Assembly (NCBI GenBank): GCA_903824495.1
Contig: CAIJXB010000051.1
Location: forward strand, 1-64,000
Direction of reading: 5' to 3'
DNA length: 64,000 bases
From: an uncultured Chlamydiae bacterium
GTDB lineage: Bacteria > Chlamydiota > Chlamydiia > Chlamydiales > Rhabdochlamydiaceae
Positions within the stretch are counted from its first letter, which is position 1. Each line of letters begins with the position of its first letter. The notes beneath the pieces were generated by a model. That model was not told where the DNA came from, made no database searches, and was given only the letters and a program-made list of their open reading frames with translations. This document shows positions 9,045-16,370 of the stretch, in pieces. A program made the position numbers and the translations under genes.

Positions 9045-10286
9045 GTGCATTTTTTATACGATTGTATCCAGTGTGTATGCGCTCTTTTCATGTTGTCGAA
9101 ACTCGGTCATATATCTACTTACCTGTCTTTGTCTTTACCTGAAGTAAAGCCAAAGACAGGCAAGGTGTTTTTGCTCTATGCGGTTTCTATGGGAGAGACC
9201 AAGGCTGCAAGTGCGCTCTTTCATAAAATGAAAGAGCTATACCCAAAAGATCAATTTTATATTGTCTCTCGCACGCAGACAGGCCATCTAGAGGCAAAAA
9301 AAAGCATGAAAGGGGCCGATGGACATTTCATTTTGCCCATCGACTTTTCATGGGCAATGAAGCGTTTTATAGGACGTATCTCTCCTGATGTTGTCATCAC
9401 CATAGAAAGTGACTTTTGGCTGAACTTTTTAAGGATATCTAAAGAGTATGGTGCCAAGGTCTTTCTTGTAAGCGGCCGGGTTTCTGAAACCTCCTTTAAA
9501 AGGTTTAAGACATTTTCGTTTTTTTCAAAGCCTCTTTTTTCCTGCTTTGACTTAATCGCCGCACAAAACGATCTTTTCAAAGAGCGTTTTATCAGCTTAG
9601 GAGTAGATCCTTCTAAAATCACGGTAACGGGCAATTTGAAGTTCGATACTCCGTTTACTCGAATTGACACAACAGAGCTTAAACGCAGTTTGGGACTTGG
9701 AGAGCAAGATCAAGTCATCGTGCTCGCCTCTACTCATGCAGGGGAGGAAGAAGAGCTTTTAAAGGCCTTGACGCCTCTTCTAGAAAAGATACCTCATCTA
9801 AAACTGATCTTTGTTCCAAGACACCCAGAAAGGTTTTCGAGTGTAGAAAATCTATTGCTTGGAAGCTCGCTACCTATGATTTCCTACTCTCGTATTCAGC
9901 AAAAAACAGGAGATGAGCGCATTGTCCTCATTGATGCCATGGGGCGTCTTTTATCGATGTATCAGATTGCTGATCTTGCGATCGTAGGGGGGAGTTTCTT
10001 AAAGCATTTAAACGGGCACAATATCTTTGAGCCGATCCAAGCGGGAGCCCCCGTTTTATTCGGTCCTTATATGAGCGATCAAAAAGATCTGGTAGAGTGT
10101 GTATTAGGAGCTAAAGCAGGCCTCCAAGTTTCCTTGCAAGATTTATCCTTCCAAGTTGAGACTCTCCTACAAAATCCAAGTCTTACGCAAGAGATGTGCG
10201 CTCAAGAAGAGAAGCTTGCTCTGCAGATGAGAGGAGCCTCCACACGTGCCTGTGAGGTCATTTCCGAGAAAATCGCATCTATCTAG
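9045..10286 (+). CDS. waaA: 3-deoxy-D-manno-octulosonic acid (Kdo) transferase
   Basis: Membrane-anchored GT-B glycosyltransferase that adds Kdo to lipid A precursors; chlamydial versions add several Kdo residues and so build the genus-specific epitope. The 413-residue protein has a short hydrophobic N-terminus, the conserved SMGE with the catalytic Glu at 51, SGRVSETSFKRF, VTGNLKFD, the nucleotide site VPRHPERF and GGSFLKHLNGHNIFEP with PVLFGP. The start is a GTG at 9045 with GAGG 5 bases upstream, 10 bases after leuS. How many Kdo units it adds cannot be told from sequence. Confidence 0.95.
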   Translation: MHFLYDCIQCVCALFMLSKLGHISTYLSLSLPEVKPKTGKVFLLYAVSMGETKAASALFHKMKELYPKDQFYIVSRTQTGHLEAKKSMKGADGHFILPIDFSWAMKRFIGRISPDVVITIESDFWLNFLRISKEYGAKVFLVSGRVSETSFKRFKTFSFFSKPLFSCFDLIAAQNDLFKERFISLGVDPSKITVTGNLKFDTPFTRIDTTELKRSLGLGEQDQVIVLASTHAGEEEELLKALTPLLEKIPHLKLIFVPRHPERFSSVENLLLGSSLPMISYSRIQQKTGDERIVLIDAMGRLLSMYQIADLAIVGGSFLKHLNGHNIFEPIQAGAPVLFGPYMSDQKDLVECVLGAKAGLQVSLQDLSFQVETLLQNPSLTQEMCAQEEKLALQMRGASTRACEVISEKIASI

Positions 10287-10339
10287 AAAGAAACCTTTGT
10301 AGTTTAATCACTCCTTTGGTAAGCTCTTGCTTTCTTTAT

Positions 10340-10412
10340 CGCGGGGTGGAGCAGTGGTTAGCTCGTTGGGCTCATAACCCAAAGGCCGGAGGTTCGAATC
10401 CTTCCCCCGCTA
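10340..10412 (+). tRNA. Initiator tRNA-fMet (CAT)
   Basis: A full cloverleaf begins CGCGGGGT. It has the initiator features: the 1-72 position is an unpaired C-T, and the anticodon stem has three consecutive G-C pairs (TTGGG / CCCAA) around CTCATAA. The T arm is GGAGG-TTCGAAT-CCTTC. CCA is not encoded. Confidence 0.96.
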
Positions 10413-10424
10413 TTTTTCTTATCT

Positions 10425-10498
10425 GGCGGTATAGCTCAGTTGGTTAGAGCAACGGAATCATAATCCGTAGGTCGTTGGTTCAAGTCCGACTGCCGCTA
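10425..10498 (+). tRNA. tRNA-Met (CAT), elongator
   Basis: Cloverleaf starting GGCGGTATAGCTCAGTTGG with anticodon arm ACGGA-ATCATAA-TCCGT and T arm ending in GCCGCTA. The G1-U72 pair and GGCGG acceptor match elongator tRNA-Met of other bacteria rather than tRNA-Ile2, which also has a CAT gene anticodon; lysidine-modified Ile2 is the alternative. It lies 12 bases after the initiator tRNA. Confidence 0.9.
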
Positions 10499-10625
10499 TG
10501 CTTTCAATTCTTTTATCTATAGTTTTTAAATCTCACTTTGTAAAATATTTGACTCGTATGAGCTTGAATAAAACCGTTTCAAACTCTACAATCGTTGGCT
10601 TATTTTAAACTCTTAAGAGGTTTTT

Positions 10626-11225
10626 ATGAATTGGTTGTCATTAAATTCCGCTCCTCCGCTACATCCTGCTGAGATTCCCTATAGAAACATATTCATAAAG
10701 CAAAGCTTAAGGGCTTTGCTAGGACAGTTTCTTTTTCTAATAATGAATCTGCAATGGAATACCTGGCATTGCCAAGCAACAGCCGCAGGGAGATAACCGA
10801 AATAGCCATTACTAATACTTGGATAAGACTGGGTAAGTTTGGTTTTTTCACTAGAGATCGAGAGGAATATTACAAGGATGATTCGGGAGTTAATTGGAGA
10901 TACACGCTAAGCACTTCCGAAGACTATGAGGCGTGGAATCAGACGATATATCAATATTCCGGAGACAATAAGTGTGCGTTATCACCCCTTTTAACTTCTT
11001 CAATCATAGAGGAAGCTGAAACTGATCCTGCAGAGACCGTATTCGAGCGCGCAGTCAGAAAAACAGACGCGATTATGAGGCAGCGTCAACAGGTCATGTC
11101 TTGAACACGACTGGATAGAAAAAATACTTAGTGGTAATGTTACATATGCGGTAACCCGAAAAGAACCTAAATCAACCACGGCAAAAAGACGCCCAAGGCG
11201 GAAAATTTCCTTATCCAAAAAATAG
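10626..11225 (+). pseudogene. Decayed hypothetical gene, about 200 codons, two frameshifts
   Basis: An ATG at 10626 with a good ribosome site (AAGAGG, 8 bases upstream) opens MNWLSLNSAPPLHPAEIP. A second frame, open from 10685, continues to a stop at 11102-11104; its only ATG (10754) has no ribosome site. A third frame continues past that stop as EHDWIEKILSGNVTYAVTRK and ends in a strongly basic tail (KRRPRRKISLSKK) at 11225. Joined, these give one protein of normal composition, so I read a single gene broken by two frameshifts. There is no homopolymer at the junctions, so sequencing error is less likely than decay. The 351-base central frame (10754-11104) could alternatively be a small real gene. 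Function unknown. Confidence 0.5.
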
Positions 11226-11266
11226 CTTTTCATCGCTTCTTCGTAAGATCAATGAAGGAACTTCCG

Positions 11267-12082
11267 TTAAAACATAAAATAGCCAATCGATTCAAGCTCT
11301 CGAATTTTCCCGATTAATTCAGATTTCGAAGAGGCGTAGAATTTATCCTTGATGCGCTCTATGTGATGCTCAACAGTTCTTTTCGAGATAAACAACTCAA
11401 GGGCGATTTGAGAAGCAGGACATCCTTGGATGAAATACTTCATGATCTCAAGTTCTCTATCTGTAAGTGACTCTGGAATTTGTATTCCCATTTTTCGTAT
11501 TAATTGATCACGTGTGGATGACTCAGTGATTACGGGATTTTTTGTCTTATGAAAGGCTGGCCCTAGAAGGTGTGACAAGTCCACCTTGTTATCATCTAGA
11601 GAGTTATATAAGCCTTTAAATTCTTCTTGGAACCGCTTTACAAATAGGCGTAGCAGAGGCATTTCTTTAACAAGTGCCAGGTGTTGAAGGGGATTTGCGG
11701 AGTTCAAAGCAAATCCGTACATGTTGGAGCCTTGACTCGATTTTTCTACAAATTGCAAGCTGAAGTGAACTGAGTATTTCTCTCTTGCTGTTTCTAGCAA
11801 ATGATTTAAATTCTCATTTTCACCTTCTTGCAGCAGCCTTACACCACCCTTCACTTTGCAAGGTTGACATTTATCTGGCCAAATGAGGAGATGTGAAGAG
11901 TTTGAAAGGAAATGTTCTTCCCATGCTCGATTGAGATTCACGCCAATAAACTGACCTGAATTTGTTACTTTAGCATGATAAAAATGACTTATTCCAAAGT
12001 TTTGCTCTAAAGGATTACAGAAGGATTTTATTTTGTCGTGAAATTTTCCCGAAGCTCGAACCATATCAGAAATTTCGTTCAT
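11267..12082 (-). CDS. LuxR-family transcriptional regulator
   Basis: The 271-residue protein ends in a GerE/LuxR helix-turn-helix at about 205-265: LTDRELEIMKYFIQG, the recognition segment SKRTVEHHIERIKDKF. The N-terminal 180 residues have the alpha/beta look of PAS- or autoinducer-binding-like sensor domains (GISHFYHAKV, LIWPDKCQPC), but not the phosphoacceptor of a response regulator. No LuxI-type synthase is visible in the window, so a ligand, if any, may come from the host or another cell. It is transcribed toward the decayed gene and away from the methyltransferase/carrier genes. Regulators of this build are rare in Chlamydiaceae. Target genes are not known; the nearby palindrome at 12988-13016 is a candidate. 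Confidence 0.85.
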   Translation of the reverse strand: MNEISDMVRASGKFHDKIKSFCNPLEQNFGISHFYHAKVTNSGQFIGVNLNRAWEEHFLSNSSHLLIWPDKCQPCKVKGGVRLLQEGENENLNHLLETAREKYSVHFSLQFVEKSSQGSNMYGFALNSANPLQHLALVKEMPLLRLFVKRFQEEFKGLYNSLDDNKVDLSHLLGPAFHKTKNPVITESSTRDQLIRKMGIQIPESLTDRELEIMKYFIQGCPASQIALELFISKRTVEHHIERIKDKFYASSKSELIGKIRELESIGYFMF

Positions 12083-12147
12083 AAAATACCCCAGCTTTTA
12101 ATCGCGTGTCTTGACAGAACTTTATCATTCAAAATGCGAAAACAAGG

Positions 12148-12175
12148 ATGGTATACTACATTTTTATATTGTCAA
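12148..12175 (-). promoter_or_regulatory. Predicted sigma-70-type promoter of the luxR-like gene
   Basis: On the minus strand a perfect TTGACA (12170-12175) is followed after 16 bases by TACCAT (12148-12153). It sits about 65 bases upstream of the ATG at 12082. Confidence 0.5.
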
Positions 12176-12212
12176 CATCGGAGTGATCTTTACGAAATCT
12201 TTTTATGAAAGC

Positions 12213-12241
12213 ATGAGCCCGCTCTTGTGGAGCGGGCTCAT
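12213..12241 (-). terminator. Hairpin terminator after the methyltransferase gene
   Basis: ATGAGCCCGCTC at 12213-12224 and its perfect complement at 12230-12241 form a 12-bp GC-rich stem with a 5-base loop. It lies 20 bases past the methyltransferase stop (minus strand). The T-run on that strand is weak, so it could also insulate the downstream luxR-like gene. Confidence 0.6.
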
Positions 12242-12261
12242 GTCTTAATAGGAATTTTGGA

Positions 12262-12915
12262 TTAGTTTTTCAGTGTATAAACGCTTAAGAAAAACGTGCG
12301 GCCCATTTTCTCATTAACAATCTTGTGAGTTTCAACAGTGTCGAAGTAAGGAGAGAGAAGGCTTTCTAAATCAGATTCGCTCCATCTTGCAAAGTATCTT
12401 AGTTTTCCTACGTTTGTTGGATCTTCAAGATCTTCACTATCACCTTCGATGAAACTGACAAAAAAGATCCCTTGAGGCTTTAGCAATCCTGCAATTTTCT
12501 TTATTTGGCCCGGGAGTTCTTCTTTAGGAACATGGATCAAAGAGGAGATGGCAACAACGCAATCATATTGACGGTCTGTTTGGAACTCTTGGATTGTAAG
12601 TGGGTATACCTCGAGCCCTTTTTCTGCGGCTGCTTCAGATAGTTTTTTCGAAGGTTCAAGGCAAGTAACGCTGTATCCTTTCTCTTCGAGCCAGACAGCG
12701 AGTCCGCCAGGTCCAGAGCCTACTTCTAGGATAGTATCCCCTTTTCCATACTTCACAAGAAGTTCGGGAAGAATGGGGGAGAAGGGGATTGCATTAAAAA
12801 AACTACCGGAATTGTCGTAAAAATCACGGTTGATCTCATCAATATTTTGCGTCACATGAGCCTCCAAAGAGCAATAGCCAATAAGTGTAAAAACAAATGC
12901 GAAAAATTTATGCAT
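12262..12915 (-). CDS. SAM-dependent methyltransferase with N-terminal signal peptide
   Basis: Class I methyltransferase of 217 residues. Motif I ILEVGSGPG is at 62-70, followed by CLEPSKKL (acidic loop position), the DCVVAISSLIHV segment and LKPQGIFFVSF. Start at 12915 is favoured by AAGGAACC 8 bases upstream; a longer frame to 12981 is unlikely. Residues 1-19 (MHKFFAFVFTLIGYCSLEA) form a typical Sec signal peptide, which is odd for an enzyme needing cytosolic SAM. It may act in the periplasm, inclusion or host if SAM is available there. Chlamydiae are known to take up SAM from the host. The substrate is unknown. It is divergent from the carrier operon and ends in a strong hairpin. Confidence 0.85.
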   Translation of the reverse strand: MHKFFAFVFTLIGYCSLEAHVTQNIDEINRDFYDNSGSFFNAIPFSPILPELLVKYGKGDTILEVGSGPGGLAVWLEEKGYSVTCLEPSKKLSEAAAEKGLEVYPLTIQEFQTDRQYDCVVAISSLIHVPKEELPGQIKKIAGLLKPQGIFFVSFIEGDSEDLEDPTNVGKLRYFARWSESDLESLLSPYFDTVETHKIVNEKMGRTFFLSVYTLKN

Positions 12916-12987
12916 CGCGGGTTCCTTTTTATGGGTTAAATGGGCCGAATTATACAAGTCTCTTAACGAAAAAACCATCAAATTTCT

Positions 12988-13016
12988 AAAAATGGGGTAT
13001 TTTATACCCTATTTTT
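12988..13016. promoter_or_regulatory. 13-bp inverted repeat in a divergent promoter region (candidate operator)
   Basis: AAAAATGGGGTAT at 12988-13000 and ATACCCTATTTTT at 13004-13016 pair over 13 positions with one G-T mismatch and a 3-base loop. It lies between the divergently transcribed methyltransferase (start 12915) and the carrier operon (start 13071), where a terminator makes little sense. Regulator binding is inference; the LuxR-type protein encoded 900 bases away is the obvious candidate. Confidence 0.45.
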
Positions 13017-13070
13017 AATCCATGGTCTTCGTGGTATCTTCATTCGCATAAGTAACCATGAGGATTCATC

Positions 13071-13928
13071 ATGACAACTTCAAATAGCAATCTCACTACT
13101 TTAGGGTCCGGATGCAATGCCGGCATTTCCAGCTTTTTAAATATTTCCATTTGGCAACCTCTTTTTACAGTAAAAACGACCGTCATGACAGGGAAAGGAA
13201 TGCCTTGTATCCATACACTTTATAAAGGGTATGGGGCAAATTTGGTCTGTGATATCACAAATCAAGGAACCGCCTTTGTTGCTAACAAGTTTTTTACAAA
13301 CGTAATCATGAATTCAAAACCTCTTTCTCTTTCAGAAGAGTGCTTAGGGGGTATGTTTTCTGGGGCTGCATCAGCGCCACTTTTGAGTTTTTTTGAAAGG
13401 ATCATGATTTTACAGCAGGACATGGCAAACAATCCAAATGTATCAGAGAAAAAAAGTGCTCACCAGCTCATTCGAGATATCTGGGATAAGGAACATGTCA
13501 AAGGATTTGGAAGGGGCTGTTTAGTAACAGCAGGAAGAGAGGCTATCAACTTTGGATGCTTTTTTGGACTTAGCAAAGTTTTAAAGAGAGAAATGGAAAA
13601 GTGGATGCCGGATACAAAATTGCCATCTTCTATTCCCTATCTATTTGCTGGAGTCATCGGAGGAAGCCTTACAACGCCTTTTGATTTGATTAAAACAAGG
13701 ATGCAAGCATCTATTGGAAGTAAAGACACAGCTTCAGATATTGCGTTTAAGATTTTGCGGCAAGGATTGAAGGCCGGTCAATGTATCACAGTGTCGGATG
13801 TCAGAAAATTGTTTCTAGGGGGGAGCTATCGAGCTCTTACCATTGGGGCCACAATGGCTACATTTGGCCCTTTCACAGAGAAGGTTCCTGAATTTCTACC
13901 TGAATTCTTAAAGGAGAAAAACTCATGA
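13071..13928 (+). CDS. Mitochondrial carrier (SLC25) family-like protein, first of a tandem pair
   Basis: The 285-residue protein has the threefold carrier plan. The third repeat is canonical: TTPFDLIKTRMQ (the P-x-D-x-x-K-x-R-x-Q signature) near 202-213, then FLGGSYRALTIGATMATFGP. The first repeat is degenerate (QPLFTVKTTV then LYKGYGANLVCDI) and the second has APLLSFFERIMILQQ then FGRGCLVTAGREAINFG. Mitochondrial carriers are eukaryotic exchangers of dicarboxylates, oxoglutarate, nucleotides and others; in bacteria they are rare, the known example being the Legionella effector LncP, injected into host mitochondria. The ribosome site GAGG lies 8 bases before the ATG. The stop overlaps the next ATG. 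Acquisition from a host is likely. Whether it sits in the bacterial membrane or is injected cannot be seen. Confidence 0.88.
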   Translation: MTTSNSNLTTLGSGCNAGISSFLNISIWQPLFTVKTTVMTGKGMPCIHTLYKGYGANLVCDITNQGTAFVANKFFTNVIMNSKPLSLSEECLGGMFSGAASAPLLSFFERIMILQQDMANNPNVSEKKSAHQLIRDIWDKEHVKGFGRGCLVTAGREAINFGCFFGLSKVLKREMEKWMPDTKLPSSIPYLFAGVIGGSLTTPFDLIKTRMQASIGSKDTASDIAFKILRQGLKAGQCITVSDVRKLFLGGSYRALTIGATMATFGPFTEKVPEFLPEFLKEKNS

Positions 13929-14773
13929 CCATCTCTGAATCAAAAAACACCTCATTAATGATTAGCTCTCTTGAAGGGGCTACTTTGGGATTTACTGAGG
14001 CGGCAGTCAATCATCCTCTTTGGTCTATCAAAACTCTTGCACAAGAGGGAAAGTCTCTTTTTTGTAGTCCGTCTGTTTACTACCGCGGGTTTTATGTTCA
14101 CTGCATCAGCTCTATGCCCCTTGATATCATACAAGTCACAGTGACTAGGGTGTTTTTTGAAAGGGTTTTATCAGATCAGATAGAGCCTTCTCAAAGACGT
14201 CTTATGGCAGGTTTTATAGGAGGAGCCTTCTCTGCGTTTGTTAGTTGTCCAGCAGAGATGGTGATGACTCAGCAGCTAGAGGGACAAAGCTTTTTGGATG
14301 CTTGTAAACTCGTAGCTGGACGAAGTCCTAAGGAAGTGGAGCTGCTTAAAAAACAAAGCGTTTTTGAATCCTTTAAACATGTTTTATCGTCAGGGAAAAC
14401 GCATCGTTTTTTTACAGCTTTGGGTCCAACGATCGGAAGGGAGGGTATTTTCTCTGCGGGGGCTTATGGAATGCTTCCTCTCATTTATAACGAATGTGAA
14501 AAGCAAAGGTTACCCTCTTGGATTTCGGGGCCTATTGCAGGAATTGGATCTGGCATCTTGACTACTTTTTTATCTCAAGGGTTTGATTCTATTAAAACGC
14601 ACATGCAAGTGGCAAGAGAGCCAATGTGTATAAGAAAAGCGATAAGGGAAATAGGAACAAAGAACCTGTTTAACGGCTTTGGTTGGAGATGTGCCAGGGT
14701 TTGTTCGGCTGTTGGCATTTTAGGAAATTTAAATATCTATTTAGAAAAACAATTAGGCATGAAAACGGATTAA
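13925..14773 (+). CDS. Mitochondrial carrier (SLC25) family-like protein, second of the pair
   Basis: A 282-residue paralogue-like protein, more diverged than its neighbour. Repeat starts are NHPLWSIKTLAQEG (about 23-36), VSCPAEMVMTQQLEG and LSQGFDSIKTHMQ, where the signature Pro is replaced in the last; each is followed by a YYRGF/FFTALGPTIGREG/LFNGFGWRCARV segment equivalent to the carrier G-x-x-x-R helix motif. It overlaps the preceding gene by 4 bases (ATGA) with AAGGAG upstream, so the two are translated together and could form a pair. The 2-oxoglutarate oxygenase begins 21 bases downstream. Substrate is unknown; because contact-point residues differ between the two, they may not carry the same ligand. 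Confidence 0.82.
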   Translation: MTISESKNTSLMISSLEGATLGFTEAAVNHPLWSIKTLAQEGKSLFCSPSVYYRGFYVHCISSMPLDIIQVTVTRVFFERVLSDQIEPSQRRLMAGFIGGAFSAFVSCPAEMVMTQQLEGQSFLDACKLVAGRSPKEVELLKKQSVFESFKHVLSSGKTHRFFTALGPTIGREGIFSAGAYGMLPLIYNECEKQRLPSWISGPIAGIGSGILTTFLSQGFDSIKTHMQVAREPMCIRKAIREIGTKNLFNGFGWRCARVCSAVGILGNLNIYLEKQLGMKTD

Positions 14774-14793
14774 ATCAAAGGAATGGTACGGCT

Positions 14794-15750
14794 ATGAATA
14801 GCATTACTGCAAACAATTTTTCCAGAGCTTTGAGTGGAATGGTTTCTGGGCCAGCGCTCTCTAGAGCTTTCCATGCATCATGGCCTCAAATAAGCCACGC
14901 CCCCATTTGGCAATTTAAAGTAGAAGAAGACTTAAACGTTCCCTTGAAGACGTTTGCTTTGGAAAATAAGAAGGTTTTTAAAAGCTTACCGCCAGATCTC
15001 TATGATGTCAGAAGAGAGCAGATCGATTTTTTGCAGGGGCATTTACCTGGCCATGCGCAAAAAATAAACAGTATATCAAAAGGTTATTTTGTAGGGACGC
15101 TACCGAGATCTGCCATAGATCCGTTTTGCTCTGCTTTATCAAAAAGCGAAAGGGCTGTTTTCGAACAAATCAAACCCTATCGCTTTCGGGCAGTTTCTAG
15201 ATTTGAAATTGCACAAGATCAAATCACAAGAATTGCAACTGGAGACTTTATTCAAACTCTAGCTGCGATTGAGGATGAAAAGGAGCTCGATTGGAGAAAA
15301 CAACCTCGAGTATTTTCTCCTCTTGAAAATAAGCATGTCACTCCGACTCTGAAGGCAACTTTATTGGGTATTGCAAAGCAGCTCCAAAAGTGGGATCCGA
15401 AAATACAATCTTTTGACATCACGGTCCACCATGTTAGAATTTTAACAGCTCAAGATCGGATACGAAGCAATTCTCCCGAGGGAATTCATCAAGATGGATA
15501 CCCTTATCTCGCGACCGCACTAGTTGTAGAAAAAGAAAATATTTCAGGGGGAGTGAGTGAGATTTTTGATGATGATAAAAAAACTCTCATATTCAAAACC
15601 ACCTTAGGAATAGGAGAAGGCATTCTACAGCCAGACCGTGGAACCAAGCTTTGGCATTGGGTAACTTCGACAGAGCCAACAGACCCCAAAAAAATAGGGG
15701 TTCGTAGTATCATTGGCTTCGATATAGATGTAGTCAAGGAGAAGCCATGA
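14794..15750 (+). CDS. 2-oxoglutarate/Fe(II) dioxygenase, free amino acid hydroxylase type (2OG-Fe dioxygenase family, PF10014-like)
   Basis: The 318-residue protein has the iron triad and co-substrate Arg in the expected spacing: His232-x-Asp234 in GIHQDGYPY, His288 in KLWHWVTS and Arg304 in IGVRSIIGFDID. The segment EGIHQDG and the LFHWV-type distal site recall the family of Bacillus thuringiensis L-isoleucine 4-hydroxylase, whose members hydroxylate free amino acids. About 180 extra N-terminal residues have no motif that I recognise. I chose the ATG at 14794 (AAAGGA 11 bases upstream) over a longer frame that overlaps the carrier gene. Its last codons overlap the LysE exporter start (ATGA), so product formation and export are probably coupled. 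The substrate amino acid is inference. Confidence 0.85.
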   Translation: MNSITANNFSRALSGMVSGPALSRAFHASWPQISHAPIWQFKVEEDLNVPLKTFALENKKVFKSLPPDLYDVRREQIDFLQGHLPGHAQKINSISKGYFVGTLPRSAIDPFCSALSKSERAVFEQIKPYRFRAVSRFEIAQDQITRIATGDFIQTLAAIEDEKELDWRKQPRVFSPLENKHVTPTLKATLLGIAKQLQKWDPKIQSFDITVHHVRILTAQDRIRSNSPEGIHQDGYPYLATALVVEKENISGGVSEIFDDDKKTLIFKTTLGIGEGILQPDRGTKLWHWVTSTEPTDPKKIGVRSIIGFDIDVVKEKP

Positions 15751-16361
15751 TAGTAACCTTTCTAAGAGGAGCTCTTTTAGGCATAGGACTCATCATGCCA
15801 CTCGGCCCTCAAAATACATTCATTTTTCAAAGGGCCTCTCTTCAGGAAAAATTCAGCCAGCTGCTCCCCGTACTTCTTGTGTGCATTGTTTGCGATGCTG
15901 CATTGATTTTGGGAGCTGTTATTGGAGCGGATTTTATACAGTCGTTTGCAAGATGGAGCCTTTTTGTACAGTTCATAGGCGGAATTTTTCTTTTATACTT
16001 GTCTTGGAGCATCTGGAAAAACTCCAAGAAGGAAGTGGATGTTTCTGATAAAAAAAGCCTTGGTATTGGACAGCAAGTTTTTTATACCCTTTCCATTTCC
16101 CTATTAAATCCTCATGCCATTTTGGATACTTTTTTCGTTATAGGGACGGCGTCTGCAAGCTACATAGGCTTTGAAAAGCACGTTTTTTCTTTAGGCTGTA
16201 TCCTTGTCGATATAGCCTGGTTCTTAGGCCTTGCCTGCCTTGGATTTTTCTTGAAAAAGCTAAAAAATGGGTCCAAAATCACTTTAATTACAAACCGAAT
16301 CTCGTCAATCATCATGCTCGTCATGGCGCTTGATATTTTTTATACAATCATTGTCAACTAG
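15747..16361 (+). CDS. LysE/RhtB-family amino acid exporter
   Basis: A 204-residue inner-membrane protein with about six hydrophobic segments and the family's N-terminal GIGLIMPLGPQNTFIFQRA motif. LysE-type proteins export lysine, arginine or other amino acids. It overlaps the dioxygenase by 4 bases and the next gene starts 9 bases after its stop, with the TAGGAG ribosome site of that gene overlapping the lysE stop. The tight coupling with a hydroxylase suggests that the hydroxylated amino acid is the export substrate, as proposed for other hydroxylase/exporter pairs; this is inference. Confidence 0.9.
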   Translation: MIVTFLRGALLGIGLIMPLGPQNTFIFQRASLQEKFSQLLPVLLVCIVCDAALILGAVIGADFIQSFARWSLFVQFIGGIFLLYLSWSIWKNSKKEVDVSDKKSLGIGQQVFYTLSISLLNPHAILDTFFVIGTASASYIGFEKHVFSLGCILVDIAWFLGLACLGFFLKKLKNGSKITLITNRISSIIMLVMALDIFYTIIVN

Positions 16362-16370
16362 GAGTTAATC

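Noticed and set aside
10400..10500. Attachment-site direct repeat of the tRNA-Met 3' end
   Set aside because: I found no second copy of the GACTGCCGCTA-type end in the accessory region by eye, and no integrase.
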